A stretch of 64,000 nucleotides of DNA from Lamellibrachia columna (lineage: Eukaryota; Annelida; Polychaeta; Sabellida; Siboglinidae): positions 16,138,439 through 16,202,438 of the forward strand of contig OY759274.1 in assembly GCA_963662155.1 (NCBI GenBank), written 5' to 3'. Below, one piece after another: positions 37,105 to 49,700 of the stretch. Both the position numbers and the translations under genes were made by a program. The stretch's first letter is position 1. Each line of letters starts with the position of its first letter. A model generated the notes under the pieces. That model was not told the origin of the DNA. It did not search any database and saw nothing but the letters and a program-made list of their open reading frames with translations.

Positions 37105-40100
37105 ATTTTAATAATGAAAAAGGATGACACAGATACAATTGCTAGGACCGGAACTGAGCGTATTTTACTTGTTATACCTCGTTATACCTACTTTATTCGT
37201 TATACCTGTTCATCAAAATTCTCTTCTATTTAGCTTTGAATGTTCTTGCGTTGACGCAATGTTTCAAATCAGTTGGCAAATTATTCCAGTGTTTCGGTCC
37301 TTTAATGATGATGTTGAAAGACCTTCTCTAAGTTTTGCAGGGCTTTATCATATAGTTCTTTTCGGACCTCGTACCATATTTGTGAATGGTGTTGTTTAAT
37401 AGAAACTTACTTTGAATTCTTTGGGGTAATTCTTTGTAAAAAGCTTTATGCATAAATGCTGCAATGTTAACACTAACGATATCATCAAAGTGAAGAACTT
37501 TCAGTTTGTAGAAGACAGGTCTAGTATGGGATTGTCTAGAGGTCTTGAGCGCAATCTGTATTGCTTGTTTTTTGTAGCGTAGTTAGAGCTTTCAGTTTAT
37601 ATATAAAATGTGTAATTACTGTGATCTTTCATCTCCTTATATATTTGAAGATATATGTACACAATTTGGGGGTGAAATAAAATAACCAAGTTTAACAACA
37701 TCTAAAGATTACAGTACTGTCTATTTTGGCATCCTAATAAATCAGCCAATGAAAATCGCTGTACATCGACTTTAAGTAAAAGGTACGTTCTTATATGGCA
37801 CGGAATCCAGTCCTTGGGACTGTTCAGTGCACTTTACACCTGACCCCACAGAAGACTTGTTCAATCCTACACCAACTTGACTTCTCTGGGAAGCATTCAG
37901 CCACTCTGCAATTACTTACAAATACTATTCATTCACTTAGCCACGTCAGTCTGTAGCCAGTTACTCATTTATACAGCTGAGTGATCTGTAGCAATCTGGG
38001 GTGAATGAAATTGCCAAAGCTTTGAAATGGCAACAAGAGGATTCGAACCCCAGTGCTCTTGATCGAGAGACTCATGTTCTAACTGCTATGCCACCACGCC
38101 CCTCTATGCCACTGTGCCCCACAACGCCACCAGGCCCCACAACGCCACCACACCCCACCACGCAGCTGCGCCCCACCACACCGCCATGCCCCACCACGCC
38201 ACCGCGCCCCACTGTGCCGTCGTGCCCCACTATGCCACCGAGCCCCACCACGCCACCGTGCCCCACCACACCGCCGCGCCCCACCATGCTGCCACGCCCC
38301 ACTAAGCCGTCATGCCCCACTATGCCACCATGCCCCACCACGCCGCCGCGCCCCATCACACCGCCGTGCCCCACCATGCCGCCGCACCCCACTACGCCGT
38401 CGTGCCCCACTATGCCACCGAGATAGATAGCTTAATTATAAAAAACACAAAAAATATCACCGACTCGTTAAGAGTTTCACATTTTTTAAATCATCACAGA
38501 TGTAAAACTGCTGAAAATGTAATGTTGCACTAAATTAGTATTTTTACCTGTTATTAAGTTTATCTTTTAAATACTTTTTCACCAATCAGAACACTCACTC
38601 ATTAAGAGAGTTAAACATTTATAATGAGGTCATCGTAAAAACAAACTTGTTGAAAATGTTACATCACGGTAGGTTGGCATTTATATATATATAATTTAGA
38701 AAATCTTTTAAATAGATGTGAAGTCAAAAAACAACAAAACATTCATGGTTCTAGAAGAACAGGTGTTGTTATCACAGAGTCACACATCTTTGAAGAATGA
38801 TTCTTACAAATGAATGGAGTTTTGGTCGGCCCCTGGACTTGGGTCGAAACTTCTGCCTGTGCCGAGCCGAGACGGACCTGACCTGAATCATGGATCATGG
38901 AAGCAGGCTGGATTAAAAAGAGGTTACAAGTTCTTATAAAGTGTGTTATCTGGTTCTTAGGACCGCTGAAAGCACTTTACACTTCACCCCCGACAAACCT
39001 GGTCCTTTACACTTCACCCTGACAAACCAAGTCCTTTACATTTCACCCCCCGCAGGTCTGGTCCTTTATACTTTGCCTGTCATCTTGTGTCATATTATTA
39101 TTTGATGTCGTCCTGTGTCATACTGTGTCATCTTATTTCATACTGTGTCATTTTGTGTCACATCGTTTCATTTTATGCCATCTTGTGTCAACCTTTAATC
39201 ACCTGTTCTCCCCATAGCCACTGTCCTTGGTTTGGTCCTCAGCACAGCAGGTCGGAGTCACTACAGCAGCATCAAGAAAGTGTCAAAAGGAACGGTAAAC
39301 ATTCAAATTTTTTTAGAAATGCTACATTTTATTACATATATCGTATTCGACCTAAGAACCGTACAGTACGCTTGAAAAAATTGGGCCGTGGAGAAATGTT
39401 AAGGAATACGTTCTTATAAGCGTACACCACAATAAGGTAAATGTTTAACACTAGTGGTGGCATCTGGTGACTAGTGTAGAACAACTGAAAAGTGGTGCCA
39501 ACTGTTTAACACCAGATGGCGACATTTTTGGTTGTTCGACGCTAGTCAAATTACAATAATTATGGATCCTGCTGATTAAAAAAGGAGGTATATGTTAATT
39601 AAGGCATGTATGCATAATAGGTCGAATATTGTGTCTTCAGGAATCTAAATATAAAATCATGGTTCTCATCTCGGCCATCATTTATTGGTGTATGTTGGGG
39701 GATTGTTGGAGCATTGCTAGATTTACATAAATATGAGTAGAATATGGTAAAACTAGCGAGTGTTTAGCTTTTATATAAATATTCAACCCAGTCATGATCC
39801 AAAATATGCCACTTGAATCATGTGGATCTTATTTGACACAAACTGCATAAAAAATATGATAGTGAGAAACAATTGATGGTGGTTTACTACATAATATATG
39901 GTCGTTTCTCACGAGATTGAGGCAATTTTGGTATATTTGATATTTTGTGGTTTAAAAAGTGTCTAAAAACATATCTGAGGTGCTTAAGTGATTTTGTTTC
40001 CTTTCAAAAGTGTATAATTTAGACAATATATGAATGTTTTTTAAGAATTTTTTATGTTTAATCATCAAGTACAAATCCATCTAAATTTGAATATATAACA

Positions 40101-43100
40101 AATAAAAAACATCTATAGAAATTTACTGTTGTGCCAGTTTGTAACATATATTGGTGACCTATGAAATTATTTGCTTTAAATCGACAGACTAAATCCACAA
40201 TAAATGGTAGCTACACAGTAACAACCAGAGCTAATTTAAATTTGATTACTTGACGCATTGAGAGCTTAATTACCAACAGTCTTTCTGTGTGCATGGACTA
40301 GGATGTAACACCAGTATTGACTTCACTATGCCGAAAAGAATATTATGGGGTGGATTCCTGCTTGATGGGATTTGTACTTGAAGCTCATTAAAATCAATAC
40401 TGGAAAACCAATTCATGATATACAAGGCATTAAATGGTGCTATTATATAGGGAATAGAACACATGTGTGCAGGTCAAACATGTTTTTACTTTTATCAGGC
40501 ACATTAACGTGCATAACACAATATTTTTTTTGATTTGTAATTTGTGGAATTTTTTTGCAAAACATCAGGATTTGTGGAAGTTATGCTGCATTTTTTGTTG
40601 GGAACCTACTAGGCTACAATAAAAATCCAGGTACTACAACATACACCAACATTAATTAGATACACTTTCATTGTGAATCAACTTGTTTTTCTACAAAATG
40701 TTATAATTATTATACAGCAATAACAAAACGTCAAGTACAAATCCACACATCAAGTACGAATCCATGCATCAGGCACACTGTATGGTCATACTGATTATTA
40801 CTGATTTAGTAGTGTTGCTACATCATGTTAGAAAGACCTAATGGCCTCAGTATAACCTCAATAACAGAAATAACAGTGTTTTCACTCTGCCACAGATGTA
40901 ATGATGAATTATGAATCAAACTATTCATAGCTAAACTTATAAAAAAAACTGTAAATGAGCAAGTCCGATCATTTAAAAGTAATGTAAACTTCCATGTGGG
41001 TCATTTGTGTTGAGCACAGTGAGTGGAAATTATGGTGGGGGTCGGTCACAGAGGGTGACCTAGTGGCAGAGTGACCCCCACCGATACCATGTGAATTGTA
41101 TATAAGTCAGTAGTGGTACAGATAGTACTGGTAGTGGGTAGCTGATAGGCATGATTTACTAATTATGTGTATACACCTTTTGGGGGCCACCCACCCTCCC
41201 TAATATTGCATTAACAGTTGTTACCCAGTTGTTATCTAATAAATCAAGTCATGCATTATGTGTAGATACACTGTGAAACACTGAAGATAGAGAGGTAGTT
41301 CACACAGTTTTTGAATTTTTTGATGCTTTTCCCTGTTAGAGTTTGGTACACGAGGTTTTGCATTAACGCTTTTCCCTCCACTGCGTTTTCAGTAGTGTAC
41401 ATAGGGTTTTTAGTGCGGATACTTTGAATCCAGGACATAATCCCCTCGGACATAATCCCCTCAGGACATATTCCCTCGGACAATATCCCCTCAGGATAAA
41501 ATCCCCTCAAGACAAAATCCCCTCAGGACATAATCCCCTCACATGAAGAATATTAAAATTTTTAGATTTTATTTAACCAAAATTTTTGTTATTTACATTT
41601 ATTATTTTTCCTCCCATTAATAAATTAAGTGCTTTAATTATTAAAATACTTTTTAGTTTAAATACATTTTCATTGAGATGAATTTATTGTTGTTCATTTA
41701 TGTAAAAAAAATTGAATGTAATACTTGATAAATAACAATTTCAGGGAGATCAATTTGTAAACACAACAGGCGCCTGAACAGTGGAACAAATTAAGCCTGA
41801 TATTTGCTAATCTGCTTGGTATCATTGGAAGCCATATACTTGTCACTTTCCATGGGAAGCCACTAGTCCATTGCTTGTAAGGAAGCCAAACTTAAAATGT
41901 AAATTTCACATGTCCTTTGAAAGGCGCCTGAACAGTGGAACTCATCAGTCTTACCAAGTATTATCTCGCAGCAACATTACCAGATCTAAACATTACCAGA
42001 ACTACAACTATTACTACTACTATTATGGAGGTCATCAAGAGTCAGAAGGGTAGACTCAAGAAAACAGCCGTCATATGGGAATGTTCCAACTGTGTTGCAT
42101 TCTCGTGCAAGGCTGCCATCACCACTGACCTTGAGATGAAGACTGTGACAAGTTCTACCCCTCACACACATGATCCACATGATAATGCTGTCTCAGCTAC
42201 CAAGCTACGTACTACCATGAGGGAACGTGTTGGAAGTTCCCGTGGAACCCTCACACAGCTTCTCACCGATATAACCTCTGACGCTCCTATAGAAGTCCGG
42301 GCAGAACTCGGCAACCCAGAGACTATCAAGCAGTCACTGCGTCGTGAGCGTGCAAAAAACCTACCTAAGAACCCAAACTCAGTCGGAGATCTGGTCTTAG
42401 AAGACGAGTGGACCAAGACCAGTGACGGAGATCAATTCATGATCTACAACAATGGTGTAGACTCATCCAACCGGATGCTAGTCTTTGGTACTGATGAGGG
42501 ACTGCATCACCTTGCGAGTTCCACTACCTGGTTCCTGGATGGGACATTCAACGTTATGTCCGAGGGGCTTATGTCCGTTTACTGGATACTTTTTACGAGT
42601 ACATTTGTGTGGCTGATTGGCCCTACCTCTCGGACTGATGTGTTAGTAGTTATTGATTGGCTAATGTCTAGATCCGTAACACCTTTATACATTGTGTGTT
42701 GTGTTACCATAATTTTCATTATGAATTGTTCACGAATGTTGGGTGGTTAGCCCACTTTTTTCATTTATCATGTTTGGCTGGGGGATCGAGTACCCCAGCC
42801 TTTCTGTTTGTACATGTATGTGTATGGTTAATTCATGGCGGAGTGACCCCCACCGATACCATGTGAATTGTATATAAGTCAGTAGTGGTACAGATAGTAG
42901 TGGTAGTGGGTAGCTGATAGGCATGATTTACTAATTATGTGTAAACACCTTTTGGGGGCCAGCATGCTTGCTGAGATTATTTGATGTATCTTATTTTGAT
43001 GGTGTATGCTTGCCTAATTTCCTGCTCCTTAATTAATAAATCTAAATGTCATTCTTTGGCCTATTTCAATCTACGTTGGACTTGTGTTGTTATTTTGCAT

Positions 43101-43737
43101 AAAAATAATTCTGCTAATTTGTAATGGTAATTGGAATACTGAATAGTTTTTGCACTTTCTTCTAGACATGCATCAAGTATGAATCCATAATATAAAATTT
43201 TAATATTCAGGATTAAGACCAGTATGGTACATTACTGTAATGTACATACATTCTAGATGTAATTACTTGTTAATCATGATCTACAAGTACCGCAGTATTC
43301 ATGTGGCTAACCTTGACATGACCTGTACTTTGAAAAAGCTACAAGAAATGCACAATGACTAATGTAGACCCATTAATAAAACGTCCAAATGGAATCCCTA
43401 ATTTCAAGTTTCATATGAATAGCAATGTGTTCCAAAAACGAGCAATTTATCACAAATATAAAATGGAATTACTTACATACATGTCTAATCAAGATAAGAT
43501 TGGGTGGATTTGTACTTGATTTTGGAAAAAATAGAGGGAGGGTTTACCTTCATATTTTTGGCACTTTTTTCTTTAGGAACTTTAATATGTATATATTCTG
43601 TAGGAAAAATTATCAGGAAATCAAAACATTTAATAAATTCATGTTTTAAAAAAACTGCCTCACTCTTGCGAGAAAAGACCATATATTGCAATGATATATT
43701 TAAATTCTACATGCATCTGTTTATTGGTTAACATAAG

Positions 43738-43780
<43 letters not shown>

Positions 43781-46700
43781 AATATATGAAGGAATAAATT
43801 ACCTATCACATGGCTACCTGGAAACATTGGAGAGGGCATGGTCTGTCTTTGTCCAGCCTGGTCCTTGACACCGAGATGGATGACTCTCAAGGATTTCTGT
43901 AGCAGGTCCTCAGGAGCACACAGGACAACGGCCTGGTCCCCCGTCTCAGGCGGCTCAGTGGGAATGTCAGGCTCACTCCGCAGTTGGCGTACTGGGCAGG
44001 GGGAGGGTAATTGGGAATAGTTTGAATTGACAAAGAAGAATCCATGTATACTGAGTAAACACTCATGTGCATGCTCAAAGAAATACATATTACTGGACAA
44101 ATGTCTTGATGATGTTTATTTACATATGTATAAATGCACACATGCACAAAATACAGACAGACACACACATGCACGCACGCACGCATGCACGCACCATGCA
44201 CGCACATTCACATGCACACACGCACACACACATATTACTAGACCAATGTCTTCATGGTGTTTATTTACATAATATGCATGTGTGCACATTTGTATACATA
44301 ATATGCATACAAGCACGCAAATATGCACGCATGCATTACTAGGCCAATATCCTAACATAAAATTACTATGCCCAAAGCAACCTTTCTCACTACACAAATT
44401 CGAGCACGGCAGGAAAAGACAATTATCAGAATAGCTTAGAAACTGGCATTTGGAGCGAATAACTGGCATTTGGAGCGAATCAAGCAATACTTTAGTTACA
44501 TTTCTTGTGATATACTACATGGTGAACTATAATATATATAATAAATACATATATAATAAAATATAAAATAATACCTTTGTTGAGGTAATTCTTTGGCACT
44601 GTTTCCTTCCTGGCATGGGCTTCCAAACAGGGGTCGTACACACCCTTTCGGGGCGACCGTACCCCATATGCCCCGTGCATGCTGGGAATGGATGGCGGTA
44701 CACGTACACGCGTCGTCATCAATTGAAGGGCATGTCTCGCCGCTGCCTCATCAGTTTTACTCTTAGTGGGGTGTGAGGGTGCTCGGCCCGCCGACCTCAC
44801 CTTCGATGTGGGGTGTTCAGGAGACTCAACAAGCCGGGATCGGGGAGTGGCCCCCCGGGACTGCGTTCGGGGACCAGTGCTTCCCACCGCAGTCTGCTGC
44901 AAGGTTGAACTCGTGAACCCGTCCTTGTACCCTAGATACAAGTCTTCGAACGGCTCCCCATCTTGTTGTGAATTCCTGGCTGTGATCACACCAGGTGGCA
45001 CTGGTGCTGAATGCAACGAGAGAGCGCGGAAATCAGGAGTCGACACACGGGCAGAGTCGCGATTGTTGCACGACGAACGTGCTCGGTTCGTTATCGCCAA
45101 GCAACAATGTGCCGCGGACTTCCGCATCTTGTAGTCTTCAATCGCCTGAATCGACGCAGCCATTGCCATATCCAGTTCCGTAGACTTCTCTCCTGCACCA
45201 AGGCCTTCAGCACCTTCCAGTGCTGCAATAGTACTGTAGTATAGCATCTATGTAAAAGTAATCCACCTATCAAGTACTTAAGTAAATGTATCCCTCCAAA
45301 AATGAACTTTCCATAAAAAACATACTTAAGTACAAAGGTATTAGGTCATCAGACTTATCATTGTTCCAATCAAAGCACAAATCATATAATCTCACAAAAG
45401 TGCAAAGTATGTCAAAATGTTATTGCTATCTGGCAAATTAGATGACTAGTAGGCAAATTCTTTATTTTACTTCAGCAGCATCTGATTCTCAAAGTTTCCT
45501 TCACCAATTCACGTTCACCTGGCTTTAAAAATCTGCTCCACTAAAATGTCAAAAAGAAGTAACGCAAAATATTGAAGTAAAAAAGTAAATATACACGTAC
45601 TTTGTTACAAATAAAAGTAATCCATGAAAAATATACTTTGCTACAAGTACATTTTAAATTATTATACTTTGTTACATACAACCACTGGGATATTCTTCCT
45701 CTCTGAACTCCTCTTTTCCGTCATCCCTATCTTGTTTCTGTTCCTCAGCATGGTCCTCCTCAGTACTCATGTGTGCTTCAGGCAAGATTTGTTGTTCATC
45801 TATCAGGTCGTAGATTTCTCCTATCAGTTTCCTGTTGTTGGTCTTAGCAGTGGAGACAGCCTGCAATAGAAAGCAGACAAGATTCAGTCTTCAAGACTGC
45901 CACGAGCTATCCCTAACTAGTAGGTTGGACTGGCAACCTTTAGACTCCAGTGCAGTGCACAACGGACATAATATACACTGATATATAATAGTGGGTGCTG
46001 TTTGTAGTAAGTCAGTCTAACTTAAAAATCACCTTTTGAATGAAATTCAAACAGCATTGATGTGGGCAATGCTACCACTTTTATTTTTGACTATACGGTA
46101 GGCCGACCTGAGCACATGATCATTTCCTCCAATAGGGTATATCCCGCAGTCAGCCTGGCCTCTCTTTCAATTTTTCACCGAAAGTCAAAAGTAAAATTTT
46201 TGCTCCGTGTTTTGAAATTTTTTTCACACCCTCCTACCCCATCTTCACCTGTTTAAGTTTGATTTCTGAATGGGTCGGTTTACTGACTTTGACTGGTTAA
46301 TAATGTTCTAAATTTTTTATCAAATAGAGAAAAATAAGAAAGATAAGGAAAAGCCAGTAAAGACTACACCTAGAGTGACGTATGGTAACACAAATATTAA
46401 TAAAAATAATCTTAATGACATAGGCAACATTCTGTGTTTTTATACCAATGCTGACCAACTAAGGAACAAGCAAAATGAATTTGAACAAAGAATTAAAGAA
46501 CTGAAACCTCACATAATAGCAATTAACGAGGTAAAACCAAAAAACCCCAAATGCACTGTAACCATACCAGAATTTTACTTAGAAGGCTATACATTGTTCT
46601 CCAAAAATATAGAAAATAATGAAGGTAGGGGTATTATAATATACGTCTTAAATTCCCTATACGCAGAAAATATAAACCTGGTCTCAACCTTCAAGGAATG

Positions 46701-49700
46701 CTTATTTATAGAAATTAAACTTAAAAATAAAAGTGGATGCATATATAGGAGCGATGGGGGATCAGAAGAAAATAACGCAGAACTTCTAAATATGATTAGA
46801 TCCACATCAGGACTTAAATATTCACACATTGTAATTACAGGAGATTTCAATCTCCCTGATATTAACTGGAAACATTGGACGACCAAATCAATTAACCCCA
46901 GCAACCTAAATTTTAAATTTGTAGAATGCCTTAGAGACACATTCATGTATCAACATGTCTCACATCCCACCAGAGGACGAGGCACAACTAACACAAACCT
47001 TTTAGATCTGATTTTATCAAACGAAGAAGACAACATAGGGGAAATAGAGTACCTCAGCCCTCTAGGAAAAAGTGACCACTGCTAAAGTGACCACCAGCTA
47101 TTTAATAAGGCAAATTATGAAGGAATGAGGAAAGAGTGTTCAGATATAAATTGGGAAGAGAAATTTAAAGACTGTAAAGACAACGTTAACGATCAATGGG
47201 AAATCCTTAAAACAGTACTTAGATTATTAGAAGATAAATGCGTACCTCAAAAAGAAGTTTCAAATTACAGAAAGGGAAATTTCCCCCTGAATGCAAACAC
47301 CAGAAAACTAATTAGACGTAAAAATAGACTATGGACAAGATACATTGAAACAAGGGATGGGACAAAATATCTAGAGTATTGTAAAAGCAGGAATAAAATC
47401 CGAGCTTTAACCAGAAAGCTCCGAAAGGAGTTTGAAAAAAATTTAGCCATTCAAACTAAGAAAAACCCTAAAGTCTTCTGGAACTATTATAAATCAAAAA
47501 CTACAGTTAAACAAGGAATTGGGGAACTGAATATAGACCACACAAATCCGAAATCCCAAACAACAACTGAAGACGAAGAAAAAGCAAATATTCTTGCCAA
47601 CTACTTCTCCAGTGTATTCACTACTGAACAGACAGGGTCTATCCCAACCACACCCAAAGTAAACATTAAATTAGCAATGGATGAGCTAAAAGTAACTGAA
47701 AACATAATATTACTAACATTAAAAGAACTTAATATAAGCAAATCGCCTGGCCCTGATGAAATTGGTGCCAGATTACTAACTGAGTTGTCAGAAAATATCT
47801 GTCTCCCATTACAAAAAATATTTGAAACATCTATAAAAACATCAAGTATTCCCGATGAATGGAAGGATGCCAAAATATCAGCAATATATAAAAAAGGAAA
47901 CAAGAAATTAGCTTGCAACTACCGTCCAATAAGCCTAACAAGTGTAGTTTGTAAATGCATTGAAAAAATTATTAGAAATCACATCATCAGTTACATGAAA
48001 GTCAATGGTCTGTTCAGTCAAAAACAATATGGTTTTATCTCTGGCAGATCAACAGTTCTCCAACTAATTAAAATACTAGATGAATGGACCTCAGAAATGG
48101 ATAAGGGTAATTACATAGATGTTATTTATATGGATTTTCAAAAGGCTTTTGATACTGTGCCACATACAAGACTAATAAGTAAATTAAAAAGTTTTAACAT
48201 TAGGAATGATTTAGTTAATTGGATTGAGGCATTCATCACAAATAGACGACAAAAGGTAGCAGTAAATGGAAAAGAATCAAACTGGCACAAAGTAACATCA
48301 GGGATACCGCAGGGATCTGTCCTAGGACCCTTACTGTTTGTTCTCTACGTAAACGACCTGCCTGATTTAACTAAATCCAATACATTCCTGTTCGCTGATG
48401 ACATTAAGATATTTAGAGCCATAACAAATAAAAATGATCAGGATATACTACAACAAGATTTAAGTATCCTAGAACAATGGAGTGACAAATGGCTATTAAA
48501 ATTCCACCCAGACAAATGTAAACACATGGAAATTGGAAAAAATAATATAGGTGAAAATGAATATTTCATGACAAGTAATAATGTTAAACATTCACTAGCC
48601 ACCACAGATAAGCAAACTGACTTAGGTGTAATTATCGATTCAAAATTGTCATTTGATGATCACATAAACCAAGTGGTAAATAAAGCAACCAAAATGACAA
48701 AAATAATCCGAAGAACCTTCCAATTCCTAGACACACACACTTTTTTGCCACTATATAAGACAATGGTTAGATCTCACCTAGAATATGCCATAGCAGTATG
48801 GTATCCATATAAGATAAAACATAAAATAGCAATAGAAAATGTCCAGAGAAGGGCCACAAAAGAACTTCCTGGTATGAGGGATTTATCATATATAGAAAGA
48901 CTAAAATTACTGAAGCTACCCACATTAGCATACCGAAGGCTAAGAGGAGACATGATAGAAGTCTATAAAATAATGCACGAATTGTACGATAATGAATCTG
49001 CACCAAACCTCCTGAAATGGGAGGATGTCACACTTAGATCAGGAAATAGAGGGCACTCCCTTAAAATATTTACCCAAAGAGCAAAAATAAATTTAAGAAA
49101 AAATGCATTCCCTCTTAGAGTGGCTGAACCATGGAATAGTCTCCCAAACTCTGTAGTACAAGCTAGATCAATTAACGCATTTAAAAACAAATTAGACAAA
49201 TTATGGTCTACCCAGGCAATAATATATGACTACGAATCTCCTTTAACAATAACTAATGGAACCGGAAATTATGATATAAAAATATTTGATTCTGAAGATC
49301 TGATCATGGAGGAACCAACTGGATCCTGCGATCAGAATCGTCATAAGGTATCATAAGGTAATACCTGTATAGAATCTCCTGTGTCAGATATCTGGATTTG
49401 TTACGCAATAACAGGCATACTTTGTGATTAAACATAGTGATTCTGTTTGTTGTGGGCATCTGTAACGGGTCATGATGAGGTCAGAAAATTGGGTTTATGG
49501 TGAAGCCAGAAAATTTAAACGAGAAAACAAAATCGTCAGTGTGTGGACACAGCATTGCTGTGTTTACATCAAGTTCAATGAGGGCAGATAGAGGGTGAAA
49601 GTAGACCATGTGAGAATTTAAATAGACTGCTGTAGGACGATGAACACATTATTTGCTCTCCCATATACGGGAATTAGTGACGATTAATTTCTACATATAC

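Larger units (their letters stand above)
46375..49385 (+). mobile_element. Second CR1/jockey-like LINE family, two-part ORF
   Basis: Endonuclease and reverse transcriptase frames lie in tandem, followed by a 3' end with tandem CATAAGGTAT repeats (49341-49357), again CR1-like. The protein is far from copy A, so it is a separate family. It lies antisense in the 12-kb intron of the IQ-protein gene. Confidence 0.85.

Noticed and set aside
38001..38426. 141-codon Pro/Thr/Cys-rich open frame
   Set aside because: It is one reading of the GC-rich minisatellite and SINE head; all frames there are open for the same reason.
39220..39292. Plus-strand exon between CCCATAG and GTAAAC
   Set aside because: Short, no homologous peptide, and inside an intron of the minus-strand gene.
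44027..44487. His/Cys/Thr-rich frames on both strands
   Set aside because: They are readings of the CA/CG-rich microsatellite.
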